Shown here in pieces: positions 24,773-32,233 of a DNA stretch of 64,000 nt. Under the pieces are notes generated by a model. The model saw only the letters and a list, made by a program, of their open reading frames with translations, searched no databases and had not been told where the DNA came from. A program made the translations under genes and the position numbers. The stretch lies in assembly GCF_900156655.1 (NCBI RefSeq), contig NZ_FTOG01000004.1:186001-250000 (forward strand), in the 5' to 3' direction. Numbering within the stretch: the first letter of the stretch is position 1; the number at the start of each line of letters is the position of its first letter. The DNA comes from Rhodobacter aestuarii (lineage in GTDB: Bacteria; Pseudomonadota; Alphaproteobacteria; Rhodobacterales; Rhodobacteraceae).

Positions 24773-25638
24773 TGTTCGATCAACGTCTGAAGGAAGTGCA
24801 AGACGCGGTGGAAACCGCGATGCAAGCGACCATTGCCGCGTTTCCGCAAAGCGATCTGCGCGATGCCATGGCCTATGCTGCGCAAGGCGGCAAGCGGCTG
24901 CGTGCATTTTTGGTGCTGGAATCGGCCCGCATTCATGGGCTGAGCGATGACCAAGCCATGCCCGCCGCGCTCGCGATTGAGGCATTGCATGCCTATTCGC
25001 TCGTCCATGATGACATGCCCTGCATGGATGATGATGACCTGCGTCGCGGCCAGCCCACGGTGCACCGCAAATGGGATGAGGCGACCGCCGTTTTGGTCGG
25101 CGATGCGCTGCAAACGATGGCGTTTGAACTTTGTGCCGAACCGGTGCTGGGCGATGCGGAACATCGCATTGCGCTGGTGAAAGCTTTGGCCGAGGGTTCG
25201 GGCGCGGCAGGCATGGTCTACGGCCAAGCGCTCGACATTGCCGCGGAAACGGCTGCAGCGCCGCTTTCGCTCGACGACATTATCAAACTGCAAGCGGGCA
25301 AAACCGGGGCGTTGATTTCCTTTGCCGCGCAGGCGGGGGCTATTTTGGCGGGGGCCGACCGGGCGCCGCTTGCGGCCTATGCGAAAGCGCTCGGCCTTGC
25401 CTTTCAGATCGCGGACGACATCTTGGACGTGGAAGGCAGCGAGGAAGCGGCAGGAAAACGCCTTGGCAAAGATGCCGATGCGGGCAAGGCGACCTTCGTT
25501 TCCCACCTTGGCTTGGCGGGCGCAAAAGCGCGCGCGGCTGAATTGGTTGCCGAAGCCGTTGCGGCGCTGGAGCCCTACGGCCCCGCCGCTGAACCCCTGC
25601 GCGATGCCGCGCGTTTCGTGATCGCCCGTGATAAGTAA
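24772..25638 (+). CDS. ispA: Polyprenyl (farnesyl/geranyl) diphosphate synthase
   Basis: IspA (288 residues) condenses isopentenyl diphosphate with allylic diphosphates to make farnesyl diphosphate, the precursor of quinones, undecaprenol and, in phototrophs, carotenoids. Both Asp-rich metal motifs are present: VHDDMPCMDDDDLRRGQPTV (residues about 80-99) and FQIADDILDVEGSEE (residues about 209-223). The two residues between the Asp pairs of the first motif fit the bacterial type II short-chain synthases. The N-terminal GGKRLRAFLVL motif binds isopentenyl diphosphate. Its start overlaps the xseB stop, and dxs follows six bases after its stop. Confidence 0.94.
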   Translation: MFDQRLKEVQDAVETAMQATIAAFPQSDLRDAMAYAAQGGKRLRAFLVLESARIHGLSDDQAMPAALAIEALHAYSLVHDDMPCMDDDDLRRGQPTVHRKWDEATAVLVGDALQTMAFELCAEPVLGDAEHRIALVKALAEGSGAAGMVYGQALDIAAETAAAPLSLDDIIKLQAGKTGALISFAAQAGAILAGADRAPLAAYAKALGLAFQIADDILDVEGSEEAAGKRLGKDADAGKATFVSHLGLAGAKARAAELVAEAVAALEPYGPAAEPLRDAARFVIARDK

Positions 25639-25644
25639 AGACCG

Positions 25645-27555
25645 ATGAGCCAACCGCCAATCACCCCCGTTCTTGATAAGGTCCGCTTGCCGTCGGATCT
25701 CAAATCCCTTTCTGATCGTGATCTGCAACGCTTGGCCGATGAGCTGCGGGCCGAGACCATTTCCGCGGTCTCGGAGACCGGGGGGCACCTTGGGGCCGGG
25801 CTGGGCGTGGTGGAACTGACGGTTGCCCTGCATGCCGTCTTTGATTGCCCGCGCGACAAGATCATTTGGGATGTGGGTCACCAATGCTACCCGCATAAGA
25901 TCCTGACCGGGCGGCGCGACCGTATTCGCACCCTGCGCACTAAGGGCGGGCTGTCGGGTTTCACCAAGCGGTCTGAGAGCCCCTATGACGCGTTTGGGGC
26001 AGGGCATAGCTCAACCTCCATCTCGGCGGCGACGGGCTTCACCATGGCGCGCGAACTGGGTTCGGAATGCGGCGATGCGATTGCCATCATTGGCGATGGC
26101 GCGCTGACGGGGGGGATGGCGTTCGAGGCGCTCAACCACGCGGGCCATCTGGGCAAGCGGATGTTTGTGGTGCTCAACGACAATGAAATGTCGATCGCAC
26201 CGCCGGTGGGGGCGTTGTCGTCTTATCTGACCCGGCTTTATTCCGAAGCGCCGATGCAAGACCTGCGCGCCGTGGCCAAAGGGGCTGTCAGCCTGTTGCC
26301 CGAACCCTTCCAAGAGGGTGCACGCCGGGCCAAGGAAATGCTCAAAGGCATGGCCGTGGGCGGCACGCTTTTTGAAGAGCTGAACTTCTCATATGTCGGG
26401 CCGGTCGATGGGCACGACCTTGATACGCTCTTGCATCTGTTCCGCAGCCTCAAGACCCGCGCCACCGGGCCGGTGCTGATCCATGCGGTGACGAAAAAGG
26501 GCAAGGGCTATGCGCCCGCCGAAAACCGCCCCGACCGAGGCCATGCCACCGCGCGCTTTGACGTGCAAACCGGCGCGCAGCACAAATCGCCCTCCAATGC
26601 GCCGAACTACACCAAGGTCTTTGCCGAGAGCCTGATCGACGAGGCGTCGCGCGATGAAAAGATCGTCGCCGTGACGGCGGCCATGCCCGAAGGCACGGGG
26701 CTCAACCTCTTTGCCGAGCGGTTCCCGCGCCGCTGCTTTGATGTGGGCATCGCCGAACAGCATGGCGTGACCTTCTCGGCCGGTTTGGCCGCAGGCGGTA
26801 TGAAGCCGTTTTGCGCGATCTATTCGACCTTCTTGCAGCGCGGCTATGACCAGATCGTGCATGATGTGGCGATCCAACGCCTGCCGGTGCGCTTTGCCAT
26901 CGACCGGGCGGGGCTCGTGGGCGCGGATGGCGCGACCCATGCGGGCAGCTATGACATTGCCTTTATGGCGAACCTGCCGGGCATGGTGGTGATGGCCGCC
27001 GCTGATGAGGCTGAGCTTGTGCATATGGTCGCCACGGCGGCCGCGCATGACGAGGGGCCGATTGCCTTCCGTTATCCGCGCGGCGAGGGGATGGGCGTCG
27101 ATATGCCCGCCCAAGGCGTGCCGCTTGAAATTGGCAAAGGCCGGATCGTGGCCGAAGGCGCGCGGGTGGCAATTTTGTCTTTTGGTACGCGTTTGGCCGA
27201 AGTGCTGAAAGCGCGCGAGGCTTTGGCCGCACGCGGGATGGCGCCGACCGTGGCTGACGCGCGCTTTGCCAAGCCGCTTGATACCGATCTGATCTTGCAA
27301 TTGGTGGCCGAGCATGAGGCGCTGATTTGCATCGAAGAAGGCGCCGTGGGCGGCTTTGGCAGCCATGTCGCACAGTTCCTGAGCGAGCAAGGCGTCTTTG
27401 ATCAGGGCTACAAGTTCCGCTCGATGGTGCTGCCCGATACGTTCATCGACCATGCGAATCCGGCGGATATGTATGCCTCGGCCAAGATGAACGCCGAGGA
27501 TATCGAGGCAAAGGTGCTTGAGGTCTTGGGCGTCGCGGTTGCGAAACGCGCCTGA
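25645..27555 (+). CDS. dxs: 1-deoxy-D-xylulose-5-phosphate synthase
   Basis: Dxs makes DXP from pyruvate and glyceraldehyde-3-phosphate, the entry step of the MEP isoprenoid pathway. The 636-residue protein has the thiamine diphosphate domain with the [18 protein letters not shown] motif, a central pyrimidine-binding domain with [12 protein letters not shown] (catalytic Glu), and a C-terminal transketolase-like domain ending in the FADARFAKP-like segment ([11 protein letters not shown]) and the [12 protein letters not shown] segment. It is the last gene of xseB-ispA-dxs. ispH, the last enzyme of the same pathway, is also in this window at 56727. Confidence 0.97.
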   Translation: MSQPPITPVLDKVRLPSDLKSLSDRDLQRLADELRAETISAVSETGGHLGAGLGVVELTVALHAVFDCPRDKIIWDVGHQCYPHKILTGRRDRIRTLRTKGGLSGFTKRSESPYDAFGAGHSSTSISAATGFTMARELGSECGDAIAIIGDGALTGGMAFEALNHAGHLGKRMFVVLNDNEMSIAPPVGALSSYLTRLYSEAPMQDLRAVAKGAVSLLPEPFQEGARRAKEMLKGMAVGGTLFEELNFSYVGPVDGHDLDTLLHLFRSLKTRATGPVLIHAVTKKGKGYAPAENRPDRGHATARFDVQTGAQHKSPSNAPNYTKVFAESLIDEASRDEKIVAVTAAMPEGTGLNLFAERFPRRCFDVGIAEQHGVTFSAGLAAGGMKPFCAIYSTFLQRGYDQIVHDVAIQRLPVRFAIDRAGLVGADGATHAGSYDIAFMANLPGMVVMAAADEAELVHMVATAAAHDEGPIAFRYPRGEGMGVDMPAQGVPLEIGKGRIVAEGARVAILSFGTRLAEVLKAREALAARGMAPTVADARFAKPLDTDLILQLVAEHEALICIEEGAVGGFGSHVAQFLSEQGVFDQGYKFRSMVLPDTFIDHANPADMYASAKMNAEDIEAKVLEVLGVAVAKRA

Positions 27556-27569
27556 TCTGCACACAAAGG

Positions 27570-27716
27570 GACGCGCCCGAACCTTGGGTGGGCGCGTCGC
27601 TCCGCCGGGCATGAGCGCTTTATCGGGTAAGTCCTCCATCGTTTTCGCGATGCGCGACATCCCAATGCGCCCTCCCGGGGGAAGGGTCGGGCGCGGCCCG
27701 GGCTGGTCGCCCGGGC
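27570..27716. terminator. Two strong hairpins between dxs and the converging gene
   Basis: GACGCGCCC (27570-27578) pairs with GGGCGCGTC (27590-27598), and GCCCGGGC (27696-27703) pairs with GCCCGGGC (27709-27716). Both stems are perfect and neither has a T-run on either strand. They lie in the gap between two converging genes and probably help end transcripts from both sides. Confidence 0.45.
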
Positions 27717-27738
27717 GATTGCTCTGTTTGGCTGGCGC

Positions 27739-28647
27739 TTAACCCTGCACCGCGTCCAAAATGTAGCGCGCGGTCATCAGGTCCAGATGCGCCCCGCCGC
27801 CATTTTTGCACAGCGTGATTTCCTCGGCGCTTTGGCGGGCAAAGGTGCCAAAGCCTAGGTCGTAGTAATCCGCAACAATCTCCGTTTCAGCCAGCACGCC
27901 GCGCGCGATAGGGTCGCGGAATTCGCCGATGTGATGCACCGTTGTCGCGCGGGCATCGCAAAAAATCCGCGCGCGTTTTAGCGCCACATCATCTGCCTCG
28001 CGCATATCGGGGCGGAAGGCACCGATCAGGTCAACATGGGTGCCCGATTGTAGCCAGTCACCACGCAGCCACGGCTCTTTCGCCATTGTCGTGCCCGCCA
28101 CAATCTCGGCCTGTCCCAGCGCGGTTTCCAAATCCATCTCGACCGCTGCGCCCATGCGGTCGGCCAAAGCCTCGGCACCGGCTGGTGAGCGGTTCCAGAT
28201 CGTGAAAGACGCTTCCGGGAAGGCTGCACGATAGGCCGAAATCATTGAGGCTGCGACATTGCCCGCGCCGCAAATCAGGATGTTGCGCGCCTCGGGCCGG
28301 GCAAGGCGACGCGCGGCCAACAGGCTGTCGCCCGCCGTTTTCCATTTGGTGACCAGACCAAAATCCAGCACTGCATCCAACAGCCCGGTTTGATTGTTCA
28401 TCAGCATCACGCCGCCGTTCACTGTGGCAAGGTCTGGCGCATTGCCGGGCACGATGGTCGCGGCTTTCACCAACATGCCCAGCCCGTCAATCACGGCAGA
28501 GCGGGTCAACAGCGTGTCTTTGCCACGATAAAGGAAGCTATCGGCCACCTCTGGGCGGGGCAGGGCGTGGCCCGCCGCCAAAGCATCGGTGAGCGCGATC
28601 CAGTCCAGTTTTGCTTCGGCCTCGGGGCCGATCATTGCGGGCGTCAT
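27739..28647 (-). CDS. Ornithine cyclodeaminase/mu-crystallin family protein
   Basis: The 302-residue protein has the fold of ornithine cyclodeaminase, alanine dehydrogenase (archaeal type) and mu-crystallin. It shows the dinucleotide-binding motif NILICGAGNVAASMI (residues about 122-136), the substrate region with Lys in TKWKTAGDSLLAARRLA (residues 99-115), and the HVDLIGAFRPDMREADD segment typical of the family. It is an NAD(P)-dependent oxidoreductase acting on a small amino or imino acid; which one is not evident. It is the last gene of an overlapping set (AEC transporter, HAD phosphatase, this gene), with a four-base overlap with the HAD gene. Confidence 0.87.
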   Translation of the reverse strand: MTPAMIGPEAEAKLDWIALTDALAAGHALPRPEVADSFLYRGKDTLLTRSAVIDGLGMLVKAATIVPGNAPDLATVNGGVMLMNNQTGLLDAVLDFGLVTKWKTAGDSLLAARRLARPEARNILICGAGNVAASMISAYRAAFPEASFTIWNRSPAGAEALADRMGAAVEMDLETALGQAEIVAGTTMAKEPWLRGDWLQSGTHVDLIGAFRPDMREADDVALKRARIFCDARATTVHHIGEFRDPIARGVLAETEIVADYYDLGFGTFARQSAEEITLCKNGGGAHLDLMTARYILDAVQG

Positions 28648-29261
28648 GCGGCTTCCTCTGCGGTCAATAAGCCCTCGGCCACGAGCCGGTCGGCCCAGCC
28701 TTGGGGATGTTCAAAAAGATGGGTTTTCCAGCCGCGTGCGGCGGCGGCGTCAATATTTTCTGGCCTGTCATCCGCGAAAAGCAGATCCGGTCCCGCAAGA
28801 CCTGTTTCTTGCTCCAAGAGCGCGTAAAAGCGCGGGTCGGGTTTGATCAGCCCATGATGGGCAGAGACAAACAGTCGATCAAAGTTGCGCAAATAGGGGT
28901 AGGCGTCGCAGGCGATTTCAAAGGTCTCGCGCCCAAAGTTTGAAAGCGCGAAAACCGGCACGCCCTTGGCCTTCAGCGCCGCCAAAAGCCGGGCTGAATG
29001 CGGGATGCCGGGGCTTGCCATCGTCAGCCATTCATCATGCCACAGCATGATCGCCTCGGCCCAATCTGGGCGGGCTTTGGCGAGCGCCTCCACCGTTTCG
29101 CGGAACGGTGCGCCAAGGTCGATTTGCTCGTTATGCTCATGGATGCCGCTATTGGCAAAAAAAGCCGCCGCGCGCTCGGCCCCGAGGTGGGCTTCATAAA
29201 ACGGTTCCGGGTTCCATTCGATCAGCACTTTGCCGATGTCGAACACAACAGCTTTGGTCAT
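28644..29261 (-). CDS. HAD-superfamily phosphatase (YihX-like subgroup)
   Basis: The 205-residue protein is a HAD-IA hydrolase. Motif I is VFDIGKVLIEW, in which the second Asp of the usual DxD is replaced by Gly, as in the YihX group (DLGNV), whose E. coli member dephosphorylates glucose-1-phosphate. Later motifs are ALSNFG (residues about 107-112), the Lys in GLIKPDPRFY and the acidic LFADDRPENI. I placed the start at the ATG at 29261, which overlaps the start-side neighbour by four bases and begins the strand leading into motif I; an ATG twelve bases upstream is an alternative. The enzyme's substrate is unknown. Confidence 0.87.
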   Translation of the reverse strand: MTKAVVFDIGKVLIEWNPEPFYEAHLGAERAAAFFANSGIHEHNEQIDLGAPFRETVEALAKARPDWAEAIMLWHDEWLTMASPGIPHSARLLAALKAKGVPVFALSNFGRETFEIACDAYPYLRNFDRLFVSAHHGLIKPDPRFYALLEQETGLAGPDLLFADDRPENIDAAAARGWKTHLFEHPQGWADRLVAEGLLTAEEAA

Positions 29262-30175
29262 TGGTGCACCCATGCGATGACGGCGGGAATGGTGAGAATG
29301 CTCACGGCAGTAGAAAAGAGGATCGCCGAAGACACGCGCTGCGGGGCAACGCTGAAATGTGCGGCCAGAATATAGACATTGCCCGCCACCGGGAGGGCGG
29401 CGGCGGCAATCATCACCCCCGCGGCAAAGGGTTCGACCGGGAAGATCAGCAGCGCCGCAATGGCGACGGCAAGGGGATGCAGGAACAGCTTCGCGGCGGA
29501 GAGCCAAAGCGCCGGCCCCACCTTTTCGGCACTGCGCCCGGCAAGCGAGGCGCCAATGGCAAACAGCGCGCCGGGCGTGGCGGCTGCGCCTAAAAGTTTG
29601 GTGAATTCATCCAGCGGGCCGGGCATCGGCAGATGCAAAAGCGCCCAAGCGAGCCCCGCCACCATCGAAACGATCATCGGGTTCTTCACCAGCCCCAGCG
29701 CCAGCGGCGCAAAGGCCACCCGGCCGTGGCGGGCATAGGTGATGATCAGCGTGATCAGGGTTGAAAAGACAATCATATCGGCGGCCAGCACCATCAGCAC
29801 CGGGCCTGCGGCCTTGGGGCCAAGCAAAACCACCAGCATCGGCACGCCCAAAAAGCCGGTGTTGCCGGTCATCGTGGTGTGCGCCTCCATTGCCGCCTCG
29901 GCCAAGGGGCGGGTGCGGGCTTTGGCGACGATAAAGCCGATGATCCACACCAAGAAAGAGCCGGTCAGATAGGCGGCAAAAAAGGCGGGATCGAAAAGTT
30001 CCTCAAGCGGCAGCGTGGCGGTAAACCGAAACAGCATCGCCGAAAGCGCGAAGTAAAAGACGAACTTCGTCAGCCATGCCGTCGCCTCTGCCGGGAAAAA
30101 GCGCAGTTGCCCTGCGCCCCAGCCCAGCCCGATCAGGCCAAAGAACGGCAATGTCTTGAGGAAGATTTCCCACAT
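29258..30175 (-). CDS. AEC family (auxin efflux carrier) permease
   Basis: The 305-residue protein has about ten membrane segments and the two-lobed pattern of the auxin-efflux-carrier family, whose bacterial members move organic acids such as malate or malonate. Family features are GWGAGQLRFFP near the N-terminus, NTGFLGVPMLVVLLGPKA (residues about 96-113), KNPMIVSMVAGLAWAL (residues about 163-178) and PVAGNVYILAAHF near the C-terminus. It starts 39 bases after the mbfA stop and overlaps the HAD gene by four bases, so mbfA may share its transcript. The substrate is unknown. Confidence 0.9.
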   Translation of the reverse strand: MWEIFLKTLPFFGLIGLGWGAGQLRFFPAEATAWLTKFVFYFALSAMLFRFTATLPLEELFDPAFFAAYLTGSFLVWIIGFIVAKARTRPLAEAAMEAHTTMTGNTGFLGVPMLVVLLGPKAAGPVLMVLAADMIVFSTLITLIITYARHGRVAFAPLALGLVKNPMIVSMVAGLAWALLHLPMPGPLDEFTKLLGAAATPGALFAIGASLAGRSAEKVGPALWLSAAKLFLHPLAVAIAALLIFPVEPFAAGVMIAAAALPVAGNVYILAAHFSVAPQRVSSAILFSTAVSILTIPAVIAWVHQ

Positions 30176-30214
30176 GCGCCAGCGCTAGCATGCGCCAAGC
30201 GCCAGCACCATCCC

Positions 30215-31192
30215 CTAGCCTGCGCCGATCAGCGCGCCCGCCGCAAAGACCAAGGCGCCGCCAATCACCACCTGCGTGACGGCGCGCAAGATCGGCGTTT
30301 CCATATATTTGTTCTGGATCCACGCAATCGCCCAAAGCTCGACGAACACGATGATCATCGCGATGGTGGTCGCGGTCCAGAAATCGGGGATCAAATAGGG
30401 CAGGGCGTGGCCCAAACCGCCCACCGTCGTCATGATGCCAGAGGCAAGGCCGCGTTTGAGCGGGGAGCCGCGACCGGAGATCACGCCATCATCATGCGCG
30501 GCTTCGGTAAAGCCCATCGAGATGCCTGCACCTACCGCCGCGGCAAGACCGACCAACAGAGTGGTTTTGGTGTCTTGCGTGGCAAAGGCGGTGGCGAAGA
30601 TCGGGGCAAGGGTGGAGACAGAGCCATCCATCAACCCCGCCAGCCCCGGCTGCACCCATGTCAGCACAAATTGCCGATGCGCGGCTTGGTCTTCCTCGGA
30701 CTTGGTGTCGTCATCGAGGTTTTCTTCCATCAGCGCTGCGGCATGTTTTTCGTGGCCGAGTTCCGCAGCGGCAAGATCGCCGAGAAGCTTGCGCGTATCG
30801 GCATCGGTGGTTTGCTGGGCGGCGCGGGTGTAGAAAGCGCCTGCCGTGCGCTCCATATCCTCAGCCTCGGCACGGATCGCTTCAAGCGACAGGTTCGCGG
30901 CCAGCCAGACGGGTTTGCGATTGTAAAAGCCCGCCACGTGTTCGCGGCGAATGAGGGGAATCACCTGACCAAAGCGCGCGGCATGACGGTCGATCAGCAT
31001 CCTGCGGTGGCCGTCTTCCTCCTCCGCCATGCCCTCAAACACCGCTGCCGTGCCCGGATAGTCTTCGCGCAGGCGCTCCGCAAAGCTGCGATAGATCCGC
31101 GCGTCATCTTCTTCTGAAGAAATCGCAAGCGCGAGAATCTCTTGTTCGGACAGGTCTTTGAAGCGGCGGCGAGAGGCAATTCCGGGGAGCAT
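30215..31192 (-). CDS. mbfA: MbfA: ferritin-like domain fused to a VIT1/CCC1-type iron transporter
   Basis: The 325-residue protein fuses an N-terminal ferritin/rubrerythrin-like domain (residues about 10-165), with metal-binding segments SSEEDDARIYRSF, MAEEEDGHRRML and AELGHEKHAAAL, to a C-terminal VIT1-like membrane domain (residues about 180-325) with the segments QPGLAGLMDGSVSTLAPIFA and AAVGAGISMGFTEAAHDDG. This architecture is that of MbfA, the membrane-bound ferritin shown in Bradyrhizobium and Agrobacterium to export iron and protect against iron and peroxide stress. In those bacteria Irr represses the gene, and an Irr-type box overlaps the promoter here. The AEC, HAD and cyclodeaminase genes follow. 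Confidence 0.95.
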   Translation of the reverse strand: MLPGIASRRRFKDLSEQEILALAISSEEDDARIYRSFAERLREDYPGTAAVFEGMAEEEDGHRRMLIDRHAARFGQVIPLIRREHVAGFYNRKPVWLAANLSLEAIRAEAEDMERTAGAFYTRAAQQTTDADTRKLLGDLAAAELGHEKHAAALMEENLDDDTKSEEDQAAHRQFVLTWVQPGLAGLMDGSVSTLAPIFATAFATQDTKTTLLVGLAAAVGAGISMGFTEAAHDDGVISGRGSPLKRGLASGIMTTVGGLGHALPYLIPDFWTATTIAMIIVFVELWAIAWIQNKYMETPILRAVTQVVIGGALVFAAGALIGAG

Positions 31193-31205
31193 GGCGTCAT
31201 CCTGG

Positions 31206-31246
31206 TTAGAATTGTTCTAAAGTAGCGGCATTCCCGGAGCATACAA
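31206..31246 (-). promoter_or_regulatory. mbfA promoter with Irr-type iron control element
   Basis: On the minus strand a -35 TTGTAT (31246-31241) and a -10 TACTTT (31224-31219) are 16 bases apart. The sequence TTTAGAACAATTCTAA, a perfect TTAGAA-N3-TTCTAA palindrome at 31206-31220, overlaps the end of the -10 and the start site. It matches the known ICE motif bound by Irr in alphaproteobacteria, and a site over the start of transcription fits repression under low iron. Confidence 0.8.
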
Positions 31247-31256
31247 CCGAATAATG

Positions 31257-31332
31257 TGAACTATCTAGTTCATTTTCATCTTGAAAAAGTGAACCGATGA
31301 GTTCATATAGATCATGTGAACCAAGTGGTTCA
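31257..31332 (+). promoter_or_regulatory. Array of three GTGAAC-N6-GTTCA operator-like palindromes
   Basis: Three 16-base dyads TGAAC-N6-GTTCA lie at 31257-31272, 31290-31305 and 31317-31332, each preceded by G. The first is extended to TGAACTA-TC-TAGTTCA. Start-to-start distances are 33 and 27 bases. The middle copy fills the spacer of the predicted small-peptide promoter, the first lies just upstream of its -35, and the third lies near the start site. Three copies this alike in 76 bases cannot be chance in GC-rich DNA. The dyad looks like a site for a dimeric helix-turn-helix repressor; I cannot name the regulator. Confidence 0.85.
31281..31311 (+). promoter_or_regulatory. Candidate promoter of the small secreted peptide gene
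   Basis: TTGAAA at 31281-31286 and CATATA at 31304-31309 are separated by 17 bases; TATAGA at 31306-31311 is an alternative -10 with 19 bases. The middle operator palindrome occupies the spacer. Confidence 0.5.
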
Positions 31333-31348
31333 GAAAAGGAGATCCACG

Positions 31349-31507
31349 ATGAAACGCCTCATTATCGGCCTTGTGGTTGCCACGATGACCGCTTCTGCCG
31401 CTGTTGCGGGGGGGTGGAGCTTTGATATGCCGCGGCTCGACTTCCCGGGTTCCGGCTCGCAAGTCACCCAAGGGTGCAACCATCTGACGCAGAAGTGCAC
31501 GCACTAA
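31349..31507 (+). CDS. Small secreted peptide with two cysteines
   Basis: The 52-residue product begins with a clear signal peptide (MKRLIIGLVVATMTASAAVA) that predicts a mature exported peptide of about 32 residues. The mature part is GGWSFDMPRLDFPG followed by SGSQVTQGCNHLTQKCTH; its two Cys are six residues apart near the C-terminus and could form a disulfide or, with the His residues, bind metal. AAAGGAGAT (31336-31344) is a strong ribosome binding site, so the ATG at 31349 is preferred to the upstream in-frame start, which lies inside the operator array. I recognise no family. It is divergent from mbfA, ends before a strong hairpin, and seems to be a single-gene transcript under tight control. 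Confidence 0.7.
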   Translation: MKRLIIGLVVATMTASAAVAGGWSFDMPRLDFPGSGSQVTQGCNHLTQKCTH

Positions 31508-31521
31508 CCTGCCTATTTGCG

Positions 31522-31549
31522 CGGCGCCGTGCCCCTGTGGCAACGGCGC
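31522..31549 (+). terminator. Terminator-like hairpin after the small peptide gene
   Basis: GGCGCCGT (31522-31529) pairs with ACGGCGCC (31542-31549), and the loop can pair further (GCC with GGC). It begins 15 bases after the stop codon. No T-run follows. Confidence 0.5.
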
Positions 31550-31621
31550 CAATGCGCGAAACATTGACCCTGCTGCGCCTGCGGCCTACCCATTGGGTCT
31601 GAAAACCGGATGGGGGACAGT

Positions 31622-32230
31622 ATGACCGAGCCGCGCGACGCGTTGATTGTCATCGACATTCAGAATGACTTCTGCCCCGGTGGCGCTTTGGCTGTTGCGG
31701 GGGGCGATGAAATTCTGCCGCAGGTCAATGCGATGATGGGCCAATTCCCGGTGCGGGTGCTGACGCAAGATTGGCACCCGGAAAACCATTCCTCTTTTGC
31801 CGCCAATCACCAAGGCGCGGAGCCGTTTTCTGAAATTGATATGCCCTACGGCAAGCAGACGCTGTGGCCGGTGCATTGTGTGCAGGGCTCGGAAGGGGCT
31901 GACTTTCATACGGCGCTGGATGTGGAGCGGGCCGATCTGATCTTGCGCAAAGGCTTTCGCGCGCCGATCGACAGCTATTCTGCCTTCTTTGAAAACGACC
32001 ATGAAACGCAAACCGGGCTTGCGGGCTATTTGCGCGACCGAGGCGTGACGCGGCTGACCTTTGTAGGCTTGGCGCTCGATTATTGCGTGGCGTGGTCGGC
32101 GATGGATGCGGCGAAGCTTGGCTTTGAGGTGCGCGTTTTGGAAAGCGCCTGTCGCGCGATTGATTTGAACGGTTCGCTGGATGCGGCGCGTGCAGCGATG
32201 CTGGCCGCTGGCGTGACCTTGGAAGCCTAA
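31622..32230 (+). CDS. pncA: Nicotinamidase/pyrazinamidase
   Basis: PncA hydrolyses nicotinamide to nicotinate in NAD salvage. The 202-residue cysteine hydrolase shows the catalytic Asp in IVIDIQNDFCPGGALAV, the metal site Asp/His/His in TQDWHPENHSSFAANH, the catalytic Lys in LILRKGF, and the nucleophile Cys in GLALDYCVAWSAMDA. I chose the ATG at 31622 (MTEPRDALIVID) with GGGGGA just upstream; a start twelve bases earlier is possible. Only three bases separate it from pncB, which uses its product. Confidence 0.95.
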   Translation: MTEPRDALIVIDIQNDFCPGGALAVAGGDEILPQVNAMMGQFPVRVLTQDWHPENHSSFAANHQGAEPFSEIDMPYGKQTLWPVHCVQGSEGADFHTALDVERADLILRKGFRAPIDSYSAFFENDHETQTGLAGYLRDRGVTRLTFVGLALDYCVAWSAMDAAKLGFEVRVLESACRAIDLNGSLDAARAAMLAAGVTLEA

Positions 32231-32233
32231 GAC

